64,000 nucleotides of DNA from Hyphobacterium indicum (GTDB lineage Bacteria > Pseudomonadota > Alphaproteobacteria > Caulobacterales > Maricaulaceae): positions 620,001-684,000 of the forward strand of contig NZ_QBDX01000004.1 of assembly GCF_003129605.1 (NCBI RefSeq), written 5' to 3'. Positions 25,813 through 36,164 of the stretch are shown here, piece after piece (within the stretch, counting starts at the first letter, position 1; every line of letters starts with the position of its first letter). The position numbers and the translations under genes were made by a program. A model generated the notes under the pieces. That model saw nothing but the letters and a program-made list of their open reading frames with translations, did not search any database and was not told the origin of the DNA.

Positions 25813-26790
25813 CTAGTAGTTTTCTTCCAGATCCATGCCGGCATAGAGCGAGGCGACCTCGTCATAGCCATTGAACATTTCCGTATCGCGCCGGGCAAAG
25901 GGACCAGCGCCGATAATCCGCTCGCTCGCCTGGCTCCACCGGGGATGAGACCGGTTCGGATTGACGTTGGAATAGAAACCGTATTCACGCGGCGCCGACT
26001 GTTTCCAGCTGGTTTGCGGCTGTTCGGAGACAAAGCTGATCCGTGAAATCGACTTGATCGACTTGAATCCGTATTTCCACGGCACCACCAGCCGCATCGG
26101 CGCGCCATTCTGATTGGGCAGGACTTCGCCATAGAGCCCGACGGCCATCAATGTCAGCGGGTGCATGGCCTCGTCCATGCGAAGACCTTCCTTGTAGGGC
26201 CAATCCAGCACCGGAAAGCGTGTGCCGCGCATTTCCGACTGGTTCAGATAAGTCTCGAAGGCCACATAGCGGGCCTCGGATGTCGGCCGGAAGCGGTTCA
26301 GGACCGAGCTCAGGGGCACGCCGATCCAGGGGATGACCATCGACCAGGCTTCCACGCAGCGCAGCCGGTAAATGCGTTCTTCCAGCGCATTGAAATCGAT
26401 CAGGTCCTCGACATTGAATGTGCCCCTACGCTCGGCATGGCCATCGACCCGGACCGACCAGGGGTCAGTCGTCATCGCATCGGCATAACGCGCCGGATCA
26501 TCCTTGCCCGTACCGAACTCATAGAAATTATTGTATCCTGTCACCGCATCATATGGCGTCAGATCGCCATCCGTGACGCGATAGGATGTTTCAGAGAATT
26601 CCAGCGGTCCGCCGGTCACCCGGCCGGACGCCGGCGTTTGCTCCGGCTCCTGGGCCGAACAGGCAGACGTCATGCCGGTCAATGCAAGTGCACCGCCCGC
26701 TGCCATGATGGCCCGGCGGTTGAGATAGAGGTGTCTGGGCGTCACATCATTTTCGGTCACGCCCGCCAGTGGCGGTTTCCTGATCAGCAT
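25813..26790 (-). CDS. msrP: MsrP, periplasmic molybdopterin methionine sulfoxide reductase
   Basis: 325-residue molybdoenzyme of the sulfite oxidase fold that reduces methionine sulfoxide in oxidised periplasmic proteins. Export signal: twin arginines at 25-26 (NRRAIMAAGGALALTG) followed by TSACS, suggesting Tat export and possible lipidation. The molybdenum-ligating cysteine is Cys145 in YRLRCVEAWSMVIPW. Other family segments are NNFYEFGT and WKYGFKSIKSI. Electrons come from MsrQ, encoded next. A palindrome (26803-26820) just upstream may be an operator. Confidence 0.94.
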   Translation of the reverse strand: MLIRKPPLAGVTENDVTPRHLYLNRRAIMAAGGALALTGMTSACSAQEPEQTPASGRVTGGPLEFSETSYRVTDGDLTPYDAVTGYNNFYEFGTGKDDPARYADAMTTDPWSVRVDGHAERRGTFNVEDLIDFNALEERIYRLRCVEAWSMVIPWIGVPLSSVLNRFRPTSEARYVAFETYLNQSEMRGTRFPVLDWPYKEGLRMDEAMHPLTLMAVGLYGEVLPNQNGAPMRLVVPWKYGFKSIKSISRISFVSEQPQTSWKQSAPREYGFYSNVNPNRSHPRWSQASERIIGAGPFARRDTEMFNGYDEVASLYAGMDLEENY

Positions 26791-26802
26791 GTTGATCCCT
26801 TC

Positions 26803-26820
26803 GATGAGTTCTCACTCATC
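26803..26820. promoter_or_regulatory. Palindrome upstream of msrP
   Basis: GATGAG and CTCATC arms around a 6-base spacer, ending 13 bases upstream of the msrP ATG. Size and position suit an operator or short leader hairpin; no regulator can be assigned. Confidence 0.3.
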
Positions 26821-26910
26821 ATGGACATAGCACGATGAGCACGCGTGTCCCGCCGCCTTCAAAACTTGTGATCAGACGTGATCCGGCGTGACAGGATCGC
26901 GACCCTGCGA

Positions 26911-28137
26911 TTATCGCTCGATCGTATTCCGGGCCACAACGGCGGCTCCCTCAAATATTGCCGACGATGGATACAGCACGACGCGATCGCCTTCTTCCAG
27001 GCCCGAGACAATATGGGCCTGCAGGCCGTTATTCCGGTCGATCTCTACCCGCACTCGGCGGGCGCGGCCGGAGCGGACGGCAAAGACCGCCCAGTCATCA
27101 CCATCCCGGAAGAGCGCACTGGACGGCACGACCAGTGCATTATCATTCTCCCAGATCACGATGCGGACCACGACGCGATAACCATGGCCCAGCCCTTGCG
27201 GTCGCTCGCCGGGATTGGCAAAGCGTATCACCGAATTGACGCGTTGTTCTTCAACGCCCAGGGCCGAGAATTTCGTAAATCCCCACGGATCGACCCGTTC
27301 AACCACGCCGTCGAGATCGGTTTCACCACCCCAGTCTGCGATCAAAACCCTCTGACCGGGCAAAACCCGGACAGCATCGGTAGACAGGAGCTCGACCAGA
27401 ATTTCCAGATCATGTTCGACATTGCCGATTTCCAGAATTGGGGACCCGGCCGGCAAAGTGGTTTCGCTTTGCTGGATCAGGCGCAGCACCCGTCCGGAAG
27501 CCGGCGCATGTATCGGAATATCCGCAATAAGCTGTGGCGCATCCTCGCGATCTCCGCGGATGCCATCAAGCATGGCACGCGCATTCGCCAGCTCGGCTTG
27601 CCGGACCGAGACTGCAGCATCAGCGGAATCGAGTGCCGCACTTGCCGAACGCGCCTCGCGGACCGCACGATCCAGCGCGGCTTCGCTGGCGACGTCATTC
27701 TCCCGCAGATAGCGCTGCCGTTCCAGCTCCGATTCGGCCAGTTCAAGGTCAGCAACCGCCCGGTTGCGTTCAGCCTGCGCCAGCCGCAGAGCGGCCTCTG
27801 CAGCGCTGACATTGGCGCGGGCCTGCTCGCGCGTCCTTACGTCCAGCACAGCCGGATTGGACGGTGCCATATAGGCCACGATATCCTCGCCGCGCTCCAC
27901 CGGATCACCGGGCTCGACCTCGACACGGCGCAACCGGCCCGACACCGGTGTTGAGACGACATAGGCATCATGAACCCGTGTCCGCCCTTCTTCTGTGACC
28001 GTATCCAGCATGGGCTCCCGGACCACCTCTCCGATATCAACCGGGACAGGGCGCGGCCAGAAGGCAAATGCCAGCACGGCCACCAGCAGAATGGCGGCCA
28101 AGAGGACGAGTATGGTGCGCGAATATTTCTTGATCAT
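26911..28137 (-). CDS. Efflux periplasmic adaptor (HlyD/membrane fusion) protein
   Basis: 408 residues: one N-terminal membrane anchor (about 8-27), a lipoyl-like half motif, a long alpha-helical hairpin (about 100-190, rich in Ala/Arg/Glu), the second lipoyl half and beta-barrel domains. Such adaptors bridge an inner-membrane transporter and an outer-membrane channel. It starts 7 bases after the FtsX-type permease, forming a three-gene ABC efflux operon with the ATPase. No outer-membrane TolC-like gene is in the window. Substrate unknown. Confidence 0.87.
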   Translation of the reverse strand: MIKKYSRTILVLLAAILLVAVLAFAFWPRPVPVDIGEVVREPMLDTVTEEGRTRVHDAYVVSTPVSGRLRRVEVEPGDPVERGEDIVAYMAPSNPAVLDVRTREQARANVSAAEAALRLAQAERNRAVADLELAESELERQRYLRENDVASEAALDRAVREARSASAALDSADAAVSVRQAELANARAMLDGIRGDREDAPQLIADIPIHAPASGRVLRLIQQSETTLPAGSPILEIGNVEHDLEILVELLSTDAVRVLPGQRVLIADWGGETDLDGVVERVDPWGFTKFSALGVEEQRVNSVIRFANPGERPQGLGHGYRVVVRIVIWENDNALVVPSSALFRDGDDWAVFAVRSGRARRVRVEIDRNNGLQAHIVSGLEEGDRVVLYPSSAIFEGAAVVARNTIER

Positions 28138-28143
28138 TTACCC

Positions 28144-30510
28144 CTATTCCCTCGACTTTAGCGCGGAAACCAGATCGGCGCGATCACTCTCGCGCTTGAC
28201 CATCCATCCGGAAAATATCGCAGCGGCCAGTACCGCCAATCCCGCCACACCCAGACTGTCCGGCGAGAAAATGGCCGGCACCTGATAAAGATCCGTACTG
28301 AAGCCCGCGGCAATCGCATGGCTCAGCCCATAGCCAAGGACCGCGCCGGCTGGCAATGCCAGCAGGACGATCAGGCCAAGCTCACCGAGTAACACAAAAG
28401 CCGCCTCTCCCTTGGAAAATCCGATCACGCGCAGGCTGGCCAGATCATGCGCACTTTCGGCATAGGCGATACGGGCCGTATTGTAGACGATGCCGAATGT
28501 GATCAATGCCGCAATCGCTGCCATCACGAACCGCATGGCACCGGCCCCATTGTCCATCATGCGCTGGAAAGCTTCGCGCGCATCCTGCTTCACGGAGATG
28601 CCCGCAACCACCGGCATGGCATCCAGTGCGGCATAGATCGCATCTCGCCGCAGCGGATCGATCCGCAAATAGGTACCTGATACGCGATTCGGTTCGCCCA
28701 GCGCCCGGTTCAATGCCGACAATTCCATATAGGAGGGCGCGCCCAGAAGGGATTCTGCAATACCCGTGACAACGAGGTCCAGTTGCGGACGCCGTCCTTG
28801 CCGGATGTCAGCGCGCAGCCGGTCTCCGGTCTGAAGCTGCAGAATATCTGCCAGGGCAGGCGTGAGAATGATGCCATCCCCGCGCAGTGTCAGTGCCTGA
28901 CCGTTTGCATCAACCGCCCGCTGGAGCCGGGCACCGGACGTAATACCGGACACCCCGCCCCGATAGGAATGAACACCATTCCTCAGGATAACCGGGATTG
29001 TCCGCGAGGCTTCCACCTCGATCACTCCATCGAGCTGTGCAAGCGCGTGCAGGGTTCTGTCCGGCAAGGGTTCGATGAAGCTAACCGACATGTCGCTGCG
29101 GTCGATGACGCTGAATGTGGTCTCGACCGCCTCGTCAAATCCGGCCAGCACCGTCATCATCCCCGCTGAAAGCGCCATGCCGGCGGAAACCCCGGCAATC
29201 GCCCCCAGACTGCGTCCCGGATGCCGGACAAAGCGGCGCAGCACCATGCGGGTCGGCTGATCCAGCACCCGCTTCAGCAAGCCGCCAAAACGGCCTGTCC
29301 CGCTATAGTCCGGCGGTGTGGGCGGCCGCATGGCAACGGCGGGCGTCAGGGCAAAAATCCGGCGCAGTGCGAAGAGGCCACCGAACGCGGCGGCCGCCAC
29401 ACTTGCAGATACCGCAATGATGAACGAAGCGGGGTCGATTTCGAAGACCAGAAACGGAAATTTGTAATACTGGACATAAACACCGATGAGCGCTGCACCG
29501 GCCGCCAGCCCGAGTAGACAACCCAGCACGGCACCTCCGGCCGCGATGGTGAGGATGAGTTTGAAATAGTGAGCCGTCACCTCTGCATTGGTATAGCCGA
29601 ACGCCTTGATCAGGCCGATTTGCTGGCGTTCGGCCTGCAAAAGCCGCGAGATCACAATGTTCAGCAGAAAGGCGGCCACCGCCAGAAATATCGGCGGCAC
29701 GCCGGCGCTGGAGGCGCGCAATCCGGCAATTTCCTCTGCCACGAAGCGGTTCGAGAACTGATCCGCGAGCCCGTAAGCGCCGACGGCCCCGTAATCATCG
29801 AGAATCCGGTCTGCCGCTGCCAGAACCGACGGCAGATCTTCTTCCCGGCCAATGTCCAGCAGCGCCTCATTGAAGGCCCCGTCCAGATCATAGGCCGCCT
29901 CCATGGCCGTCCGGCTCATCCAGATCACACCGAAACGGGAATCATCCGGCACCAGTTCGCCCGGCGCGGTCGTGTAGAGAAACTCGGGAGACTGGGCGAT
30001 GCCGACGATTTCAAAACTCCGCCGCGCGCCATGCATTGTGGCTGACAGGATATCGCCGGCCTCCAGACCATGGGCATCCGCAAAACTCTTGAGCAACAGG
30101 ATTTCATGGGACCGCCGCCGGTCGATCCAGCGGCCAGCCGAAAGATAGACCGCATTCAGCCGCGGTTGGCCGAAATCGGGCAGCGAAACGGCACGCGCCT
30201 GCACCGGCAGATCGCTCCCGGGCATATCGATCAGAGCGCTCCCGGTGATACGCCCTTCGGCGGCCGACACCCCTTCTATGCCCGCCAGGCTGGTCAGCAC
30301 GCGGTCAGGCGCACGCACAACCGGTGCAAAGACGTCCGCCAGCCGATAGCGTTCATAATAGGCCCGCCGCGTCTCATCGAGGGAGTTGACCAGACCCGAC
30401 ATCATCACCAGCAGCATGACGCCCACAGCGACGACCAGGCTGATCGCCAGGGCCTGCGTCTTCATCCGCCAGAGATCGCGCAGCAACTTGCGGTCCAGCG
30501 GGCTTACCAT
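28144..30510 (-). CDS. ABC transporter permease with two FtsX-like halves
   Basis: 788 residues: an N-terminal membrane helix (about 20-38), a large periplasmic domain, a block of three helices (about 260-380), a second anchoring helix near 435, another periplasmic domain and three C-terminal helices (about 660-780). This is the duplicated FtsX/MacB-like arrangement of the DevC/LolE group, which couples ATP hydrolysis to periplasmic movement rather than classic transport. Its start overlaps the ATPase stop by 7 bases, and the adaptor follows. Export or release of a lipid, lipoprotein or amphiphile is possible; the substrate is not evident. Confidence 0.87.
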   Translation of the reverse strand: MVSPLDRKLLRDLWRMKTQALAISLVVAVGVMLLVMMSGLVNSLDETRRAYYERYRLADVFAPVVRAPDRVLTSLAGIEGVSAAEGRITGSALIDMPGSDLPVQARAVSLPDFGQPRLNAVYLSAGRWIDRRRSHEILLLKSFADAHGLEAGDILSATMHGARRSFEIVGIAQSPEFLYTTAPGELVPDDSRFGVIWMSRTAMEAAYDLDGAFNEALLDIGREEDLPSVLAAADRILDDYGAVGAYGLADQFSNRFVAEEIAGLRASSAGVPPIFLAVAAFLLNIVISRLLQAERQQIGLIKAFGYTNAEVTAHYFKLILTIAAGGAVLGCLLGLAAGAALIGVYVQYYKFPFLVFEIDPASFIIAVSASVAAAAFGGLFALRRIFALTPAVAMRPPTPPDYSGTGRFGGLLKRVLDQPTRMVLRRFVRHPGRSLGAIAGVSAGMALSAGMMTVLAGFDEAVETTFSVIDRSDMSVSFIEPLPDRTLHALAQLDGVIEVEASRTIPVILRNGVHSYRGGVSGITSGARLQRAVDANGQALTLRGDGIILTPALADILQLQTGDRLRADIRQGRRPQLDLVVTGIAESLLGAPSYMELSALNRALGEPNRVSGTYLRIDPLRRDAIYAALDAMPVVAGISVKQDAREAFQRMMDNGAGAMRFVMAAIAALITFGIVYNTARIAYAESAHDLASLRVIGFSKGEAAFVLLGELGLIVLLALPAGAVLGYGLSHAIAAGFSTDLYQVPAIFSPDSLGVAGLAVLAAAIFSGWMVKRESDRADLVSALKSRE

Positions 30511-31211
30511 TCGATTTCGTCCGGCGAGAGCTTGGTGGGGTTCCGGACGACCTCCCGAATGCTGCCGTCCGAAAAATAGATGACGCGGTCGGCCATATTG
30601 GCTGTGGCAGCCGCATGGGTGACAATCAGCACGGTCGCACCCAGCCGCTCATTCACATCGCGCAATGCGGTCAGGACGGTCCGTCCGGTCTCGGAATCCA
30701 GAGCGCCGGTTGGCTCGTCACAGAACAAAACCGTCGGGTTTTTTGCGATCGCTCGGGCAATGGCGACACGCTGCTGCTCCCCGCCGGAAAGCTCCGATGG
30801 AAAGTGATCGGCGCGATTGGAAAGGCCCACCATGGCGAGCGCCGCCTCGGCCGTCATCGGGTCTTCGGCCACTTCGGTGACCAGTTCGACATTCTCGAGC
30901 GCGGTAAGACTGGGCATGAGATTGTAGAACTGGAAAACAAAACCGACATGGTCCCGCCGGTAGCGGGTCAGCTGGCGGTCGCTCATCGCCGTCAATTCCC
31001 GGTCGAGAAACCAGGCCTGCCCGCCGCTCGCACGGTCCAGTCCGCCGATAATGTTCAGAAGGGTCGACTTTCCACTTCCCGATGGCCCCAGAAGCACGAC
31101 AAATTCACCTGCCGGAATGTCCAGATCAACGCCGCGCAACGCATGTACAGCCGTCTCGCCTTCACCATAGACCTTGGTGAGATTCTTCGTGGTAAAGGCA
31201 TTCTGCGTCAC
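30504..31211 (-). CDS. ABC transporter ATP-binding protein (LolD/MacB type)
   Basis: About 235 residues from a GTG at 31211; an upstream frame to 31286 is less likely because homologous sequence begins at [13 protein letters not shown]. Motifs in order: Walker [11 protein letters not shown]-loop [17 protein letters not shown], signature [16 protein letters not shown], Walker [13 protein letters not shown] and the switch histidine VTHAA. All are intact. It energises the FtsX-type permease, whose gene overlaps its 3' end. Confidence 0.92.
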   Translation of the reverse strand: MTQNAFTTKNLTKVYGEGETAVHALRGVDLDIPAGEFVVLLGPSGSGKSTLLNIIGGLDRASGGQAWFLDRELTAMSDRQLTRYRRDHVGFVFQFYNLMPSLTALENVELVTEVAEDPMTAEAALAMVGLSNRADHFPSELSGGEQQRVAIARAIAKNPTVLFCDEPTGALDSETGRTVLTALRDVNERLGATVLIVTHAAATANMADRVIYFSDGSIREVVRNPTKLSPDEIEW

Positions 31212-31304
31212 GCGGGCTCTTGTCCCTTCCAGCCGGAGGCGGTCAGCCAGCTGCGCACAGTTTGAGGATTTTCCGGCGCGGCGCAATGTCCGCCATCGGC
31301 GAAC

Positions 31305-31928
31305 TCACGCCGCTCCGTCGCTCCACAATTCATGCTTTTCCATGATGGCGGTAAACAGTGGTGATGCCAGATGCGCCGACAGCCATGCCTGAAGGTGCGG
31401 CAGGTCCTGCGCGTCAAACCATGAGCGGTCGGCATTCGCGAACTGGCGGACAAAGGGAAAGATGGCGATATCGGCAAGGCTGACCGCATCGCCGAAGAGC
31501 TGGCTTTGTCCCGTCAGCCGGTCATCCAGTTTTTTCAGAAAGTCCAGACCGCCCGCGCGATGGACTGCTGCATCGGCATTTTCATACCGGTTGGAATATT
31601 TATAGCGGTCGAGATGGTGTTTGAACGGGCCGTCATTTTCCGCGACGAGATCAAACATGATGTCACCCGGTGCCAGCCAGTTTTCCGGATCATTCCGCGC
31701 CAGCGCCCAGCGCATGACATCCAGACTTTCATCAATCACTTCGCCATCAGGCAAAATGACCACCGGCACCGTGCCCTTGGGTGAAGCTGCGAGCATCGAG
31801 GCGGGTTTGTCGCGCAGCAGGATTTCGCGGTGTTCACAGGCAATGCCGGAAGCTTTCAGCGCCATCCGGGCTCGCATCGCATAGGGGCAGCGCCGGAAAG
31901 AGTAGAGGATGGGGCGGGGTCCGCTCAA
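31305..31928 (-). CDS. Glutathione S-transferase family protein, TTG start
   Basis: 207 residues: thioredoxin-like N-terminal domain with [17 protein letters not shown] (Cys13-Pro14 of a CPYA motif) and the VPVVILPDG strand, then an all-helical C-terminal domain with [15 protein letters not shown]. The CPYA motif suggests glutaredoxin-like or omega-class thiol chemistry rather than the Tyr/Ser class. No ATG fits; the TTG at 31928 overlaps the trhO stop (TTGA), with GGAGG and AAAGGA just upstream, so translation is coupled to trhO. Confidence 0.87.
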   Translation of the reverse strand: MSGPRPILYSFRRCPYAMRARMALKASGIACEHREILLRDKPASMLAASPKGTVPVVILPDGEVIDESLDVMRWALARNDPENWLAPGDIMFDLVAENDGPFKHHLDRYKYSNRYENADAAVHRAGGLDFLKKLDDRLTGQSQLFGDAVSLADIAIFPFVRQFANADRSWFDAQDLPHLQAWLSAHLASPLFTAIMEKHELWSDGAA

Positions 31929-32857
31929 TCCTTTGCCTCCTCCGTGTATCTTGCGCCCAGATGCACCTCGCCCCGTGCCGCTGCCAACTCCTGCTGGCGC
32001 TGCCGCTCGGCAAACCTGGCGCGCTGCGCTTCGCTGGTCAGGTCGTGACAATGGGGACAGGATTCCCCCTTCACAAACAGCGGTGATTTCAGATCTTCGG
32101 GTGCCAGCGGTTCGCGGCAGGCATGACAGGCAACATATTCGCCGACGTCCAGCCCGTGACGGACCGCAACGCGGCGATCGAAAACAAAGCATTCGCCCTG
32201 CCAAAGGCTGTCTTCTTCAGCGATGGTCTCCAGATATTTCAGAATCCCGCCCTTGAGGTGAAAGACCTCCGGCTCGCCTTCGGCCAGCGCAAAGGCGGTG
32301 GATTTCTCGCATCGGATCCCGCCGGTGCAATACATGGCGATCCGCGCATTCGGGCGCGTCTTTCTGAACTCGCGGAACCAGCCGGGAAACTCGCGGAAGC
32401 TGACGGTTTCCGGATTGATCGCGCCTTTGAACTGGCCGATGCGGACTTCATAATCATTGCGGGTATCGATCGTCACAACATCCGGCGAAGAGATCAGATC
32501 ATTCCATGCCTCGGGTTCCACATAGGTGCCAACCGCCTTGTTGGGATCAACTCCGGGAACCCCTAGCGTCACGATTTCCTCTTTCAGCCTTACTTTCAGC
32601 CGGAAAAAGGGCTGCTCGTCAGCAAAGCTTTCCTTGTGCTCGAGATCGGCGCAACCTGGCAGGGCGCGAATGGCCTCCAATACCCGCTCCATCCCGTCCG
32701 CCGGACCGGCAATCGTTCCGTTTATGCCTTCCGGTGCAATCAGGATGGTGCCGATCACCGCATTGTCCGAACAAATGTCAAACAGTCTTTTCTGGAGCGC
32801 CGTTCCGGCCTCCATGGGCGTGAATTTGTAAAAGGCGGCAATGCGGAAGGCGGGCAT
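31925..32857 (-). CDS. trhO: tRNA uridine(34) hydroxylase (rhodanese-family)
   Basis: 310 residues of the TrhO/YceA family, which uses oxygen to hydroxylate U34 of tRNA for 5-carboxymethoxyuridine formation. The N-terminal ferredoxin-like domain ([21 protein letters not shown]) is followed by a rhodanese domain ([12 protein letters not shown]) with catalytic Cys in [15 protein letters not shown] near 182, and a C-terminal cysteine-rich tail (CHACREPL...CPHCHD) with two CxxC pairs that could bind zinc. The downstream glutathione S-transferase is translationally coupled. Confidence 0.92.
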   Translation of the reverse strand: MPAFRIAAFYKFTPMEAGTALQKRLFDICSDNAVIGTILIAPEGINGTIAGPADGMERVLEAIRALPGCADLEHKESFADEQPFFRLKVRLKEEIVTLGVPGVDPNKAVGTYVEPEAWNDLISSPDVVTIDTRNDYEVRIGQFKGAINPETVSFREFPGWFREFRKTRPNARIAMYCTGGIRCEKSTAFALAEGEPEVFHLKGGILKYLETIAEEDSLWQGECFVFDRRVAVRHGLDVGEYVACHACREPLAPEDLKSPLFVKGESCPHCHDLTSEAQRARFAERQRQQELAAARGEVHLGARYTEEAKD

Positions 32858-32930
32858 GGCACAACGGTCCTTCAGCGGTCAGAGATCGTCTCTGTCCTAT
32901 TCAGGGCGGGACGCGCGCGCAAGCCTTCGG

Positions 32931-33791
32931 TCAGTCGAGAAAAGCCTTGATCGCGGCCCAGGCTTCTGGCTCGGTCAGGAAAGGCGCATGGCCCACATCC
33001 GGGACATTGACAAAGGCGAGATCCGGCTTGCGGCGTTGCATTTCTTCAACCGTGGACATCATCAGAAGGTCTGAAATGCCGCCGCGGACGACCAGAGTTG
33101 GAATATCCTTCAAGGCATCGAACAACGGCCAGAGGTCGACATCGACATCCCCGCCTTCGGCGACCGATTTGGCAATGGCTGGGTCATAGTCGAGCACGAC
33201 AACGCCATTGTCTTCGCGGCAGGTCTTCCGGGCAAAATCCATCCAGAAGGCATTGCCGGTCTCTTTCGGAAAGGCAACGCCATTGATAGCGCGGATCGCG
33301 TCCGCGGCCGCTTTCCAATTGGCAAACCGGCCATCGGTTTTTCCGGCATAGGTGCGGATGCGGGCAATGCCCGCCGGGCCAAGCTCGGGACCGATATCGT
33401 TCAGCACCGCTTTCGCAATGCGCTGCGGCACCATGGTCGCCGCAATCATCGTCATCAGCCCGCCCATGGACGTGCCGACAAAAACCGCCTTGTCGATGCC
33501 GAGATGGTCCAGCAGGCCAATCATGTCCTGCGTATAGACGGCCGGATTATAGCGCTCATGCTGCGGATCATGGTCCGATCCGCCCCGCCCCCGCTGGGTC
33601 GCGGATATGACCTTGCGGCCGAGCGCGGCGAGCTTCGGGGCCAGTTCCTCGAAATCCTTCAGATTGCGTGTCAGCCCGTGCAGGCAGAGAACCGGCGGCC
33701 CGGTCTCTTCCGCTGTCGCCGGATAGATCCGGTAATGCAGCTTCAGCCCGTCCGCTGTCTCGAACATCTGATCGGAAAAGCCGCCTGCCAT
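32931..33791 (-). CDS. Alpha/beta hydrolase
   Basis: 286 residues, cytoplasmic. Oxyanion segment LCLHGLTRNLKDFE near 36-49, nucleophile elbow VGTSMGGLM (Ser near 109) and a C-terminal His in PDVGHAPFL. Family members hydrolyse esters, lactones or C-C bonds. It starts 3 bases after the MFS transporter stop, which overlaps a second alpha/beta hydrolase, so the group hydrolase-transporter-hydrolase is one operon, possibly for uptake and hydrolysis of an ester substrate. Confidence 0.9.
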   Translation of the reverse strand: MAGGFSDQMFETADGLKLHYRIYPATAEETGPPVLCLHGLTRNLKDFEELAPKLAALGRKVISATQRGRGGSDHDPQHERYNPAVYTQDMIGLLDHLGIDKAVFVGTSMGGLMTMIAATMVPQRIAKAVLNDIGPELGPAGIARIRTYAGKTDGRFANWKAAADAIRAINGVAFPKETGNAFWMDFARKTCREDNGVVVLDYDPAIAKSVAEGGDVDVDLWPLFDALKDIPTLVVRGGISDLLMMSTVEEMQRRKPDLAFVNVPDVGHAPFLTEPEAWAAIKAFLD

Positions 33792-33794
33792 GGA

Positions 33795-35171
33795 CTATTT
33801 CTCCCAGTCATTGGCCAGCGTCCGGGACGCCAGCAGGAATAACAGGCCCGCGACCAGATAGAGCGACGCGCCGATCATGATCGAATAGCGCAGCGCGTCG
33901 GCGCCGAATGCAGGGGTAAGCAGGGTCGACAATTCGCCCAGCACGTACACCCCGACCCCGATCCCCAGGAGATTGTTGATCAAGAGGAAGACGGCGGACG
34001 CCATGGCGCGCATGTTCGCCGGCGCCAGATGCTGGAAGGCCGACAGCGTCGGCCCGAGCCAGGCGAGGCCCAGACCGGTGGGAATGACGAACAGCAACGC
34101 CGCAATCAGAGGCGTCGAGGCCATCGTGCCGGCGATATACATCGGGAAGGTGCAGAAGAAGGCGATTGCAGGCACGATGGCGTACATCTTCTTCGACCCC
34201 TTGCCCATGAGATCGCCAAGAACGCCGCCCAGGATGATCCCGAGCGAACCGCCCACGAACAGCACGCCGCCGAACAGCCAGCCGGTGGTGATGATGTCCA
34301 GCTCGAAGCTGCGCGCAAAAAAGCTGGGGACCCAGAAAAACACGCCATAGCCCATCATGGATGAGCACGACGCGCCGAACACCAGAAACCAGAAGCTTGG
34401 CTTCTTCGCCAGGACGGCGAACACGCCGAAAAAGCCGGGCTTTTTCTCGTCGGCCGCCTCGGCCGGCACCGCGGCGCTCGCCGCTTCGCCGGGTTCGGGC
34501 TGGAGCTTCGCCGCTTGCGTCTGCGGTTTCACGTCGAGTCCGCCGCGCTTGGGTTCGCGCAGGGTGAGCTTGAAAATCGGCGCGATCGCAATGCCGGCAA
34601 GCCCGACGATGATGAAGGCGGCGCGCCAGTCGAGGCTTTCGCCCAGATTGCCGCCGGCGATCTGCGCCCCGGCGATCACCCCAAAGGCCGAGCCGATGGG
34701 TATACCAAGCGAATAGAGCGCCAAAGCGCGAGCCCGTTTTTCGGGCGGAAAATAGTCAGCAATCAGCGAATAGGATGGCGCCACGCCCCCCGCTTCACCT
34801 ACACCAACGCCAACCCGGGCGAGGAAGAGCTGCCAGAAACTCTGCGCCATACCGCAAACCGCCGTGAACCCGCTCCAGACCACCAGAGAAACCGTAATGA
34901 TCGAGGTTCGGCTTTTCCGGTCGGCCAGCCAGGCAATCGGCACACCGAGTGTCGAATATAGCGCCGCGAAGGCGATCCCGCCCAGAAGGCCGAGTTGCCG
35001 GTCCGACAGGCCCAGCTCGTCCTGAATCGGAATCGCCAGAATGGAAATGATCTGCCGGTCAAGAAAATTGAAGGCATAGACAATGAACAACATGACCAGC
35101 ACCCAGGCGCGATAGCCTGCCGTCGTCTCGCTTGCTGCTGGCGGTCGGGCCGGAGCCGTGGCTTCATTCAT
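33795..35171 (-). CDS. MFS transporter
   Basis: 458 residues with 12 predicted membrane helices. Typical MFS features are FNFLDRQIISIL near 36-47, the loop 2-3 motif WLADRKSRTS and VGEAGGVAPSYSLIADYFPPEKRARAL (abridged). The central cytoplasmic loop (about 205-245) is long and rich in Ala, Glu and Lys. The best guess is a spinster-like or organic-acid/aromatic transporter. The start overlaps the stop of the preceding hydrolase (ATGA). Confidence 0.88.
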   Translation of the reverse strand: MNEATAPARPPAASETTAGYRAWVLVMLFIVYAFNFLDRQIISILAIPIQDELGLSDRQLGLLGGIAFAALYSTLGVPIAWLADRKSRTSIITVSLVVWSGFTAVCGMAQSFWQLFLARVGVGVGEAGGVAPSYSLIADYFPPEKRARALALYSLGIPIGSAFGVIAGAQIAGGNLGESLDWRAAFIIVGLAGIAIAPIFKLTLREPKRGGLDVKPQTQAAKLQPEPGEAASAAVPAEAADEKKPGFFGVFAVLAKKPSFWFLVFGASCSSMMGYGVFFWVPSFFARSFELDIITTGWLFGGVLFVGGSLGIILGGVLGDLMGKGSKKMYAIVPAIAFFCTFPMYIAGTMASTPLIAALLFVIPTGLGLAWLGPTLSAFQHLAPANMRAMASAVFLLINNLLGIGVGVYVLGELSTLLTPAFGADALRYSIMIGASLYLVAGLLFLLASRTLANDWEK

Positions 35172-36112
35172 TCGCTTGTCTCCAGAAAGGTCAGCACATC
35201 GGCAACCGTGCGCTCGGGATCATCTTCATGCGCCGCATGGGCGAGCTCGTCATAGACGATCAGCTGTGAATTCGCGATGGCAGCGGCAACGCGCGGTCCA
35301 TGACTGGCCGGAATCAGTAGATCGCGGCCACCCCAGAGGATGAATGTCGGCGCGGTAATCTGCGACAGCAATTCGGTGGGATCAGGCATGGTGAACTGGC
35401 GGATATGCGCAATGAAGGCGTCCCCGTTTCCCTCGCGCCGCATCATGTCGATAATGGTCTGAACCCGGGCTTCGCTGACCGCCGAAGGGTCGGCATAGCT
35501 GAAAGCAAGGCTCTGGCGCACACCTGCTTCAGGCGCCAGCTGCAGGAAGGCCTGGATGGCAGCCGGCGGCTCGACCGGCGTGTCACCCACCTCGTTGAAC
35601 GGAAAGACACCGGGGTCGACCAGGATCAGGTGATCAACGCGATCCGGAAAGGCCGCCGCAAATCGCCAGGCAATCGTGCCCCCGAGTGAACTGCCGGCCA
35701 GAGTGGCACGTTCAATGTCCAGCGCATCCATCAGCTCGGCCAGAAACTCCGCCCTCGCCTGGGGCGCATAGCGCTCCTGCGGATCGGGCCCGGTCAGGCC
35801 GTGACCCAGCAGGTCATAACGGATGACGCGATAGTCTTCTGACAAGCGCTCCGCCCAGCCATCCCAGCTTTCCAGCGAGAAACTGAACCCATGGATCAGG
35901 ATGATGACTTCGCCGTCTGTCGGGCCCTCTTCACGTACCCGCACGCGGGCCCCGGAGACATCGACAAAACGGTCACTGGCCGTCATGTATTCGGCTTCCA
36001 GCGCATCCGCCGCTTCACCGCCCGTGGCATTCAGATACCAGACATACCCCGCTCCGAGAACGAGGGCGATGAAAGCCAGCAAGACGCCGGCAAGAATGAG
36101 AATCGCGCGCAT
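35168..36112 (-). CDS. Membrane-anchored or exported alpha/beta hydrolase
   Basis: 314 residues. A hydrophobic N-terminal segment (about 4-25) indicates a signal anchor, so the enzyme probably works in the periplasm. HGFSFSLESWDGW gives the oxyanion loop, AGSSLGGTIAW the nucleophile Ser and LAHAAHEDDP the C-terminal His. Located between a TonB-dependent receptor and an MFS transporter, it may hydrolyse the imported ligand in the periplasm before transport inward. A strong hairpin 16 bases upstream separates it from the receptor gene. Confidence 0.88.
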   Translation of the reverse strand: MRAILILAGVLLAFIALVLGAGYVWYLNATGGEAADALEAEYMTASDRFVDVSGARVRVREEGPTDGEVIILIHGFSFSLESWDGWAERLSEDYRVIRYDLLGHGLTGPDPQERYAPQARAEFLAELMDALDIERATLAGSSLGGTIAWRFAAAFPDRVDHLILVDPGVFPFNEVGDTPVEPPAAIQAFLQLAPEAGVRQSLAFSYADPSAVSEARVQTIIDMMRREGNGDAFIAHIRQFTMPDPTELLSQITAPTFILWGGRDLLIPASHGPRVAAAIANSQLIVYDELAHAAHEDDPERTVADVLTFLETSE

Positions 36113-36127
36113 GGAATTACCCTACAC

Positions 36128-36151
36128 GGCTCTGGCCCGGAGGCCAGAGCC
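36128..36151 (-). terminator. Intercistronic hairpin after TonB-dependent receptor
   Basis: Perfect 10-bp stem GGCTCTGGCC/GGCCAGAGCC with a 4-base loop between the receptor stop and the hydrolase start. No T-run follows, so it more likely stabilises the receptor mRNA or lowers downstream expression than fully terminates. Confidence 0.5.
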
Positions 36152-36164
36152 GCGAGGTGCTGCA

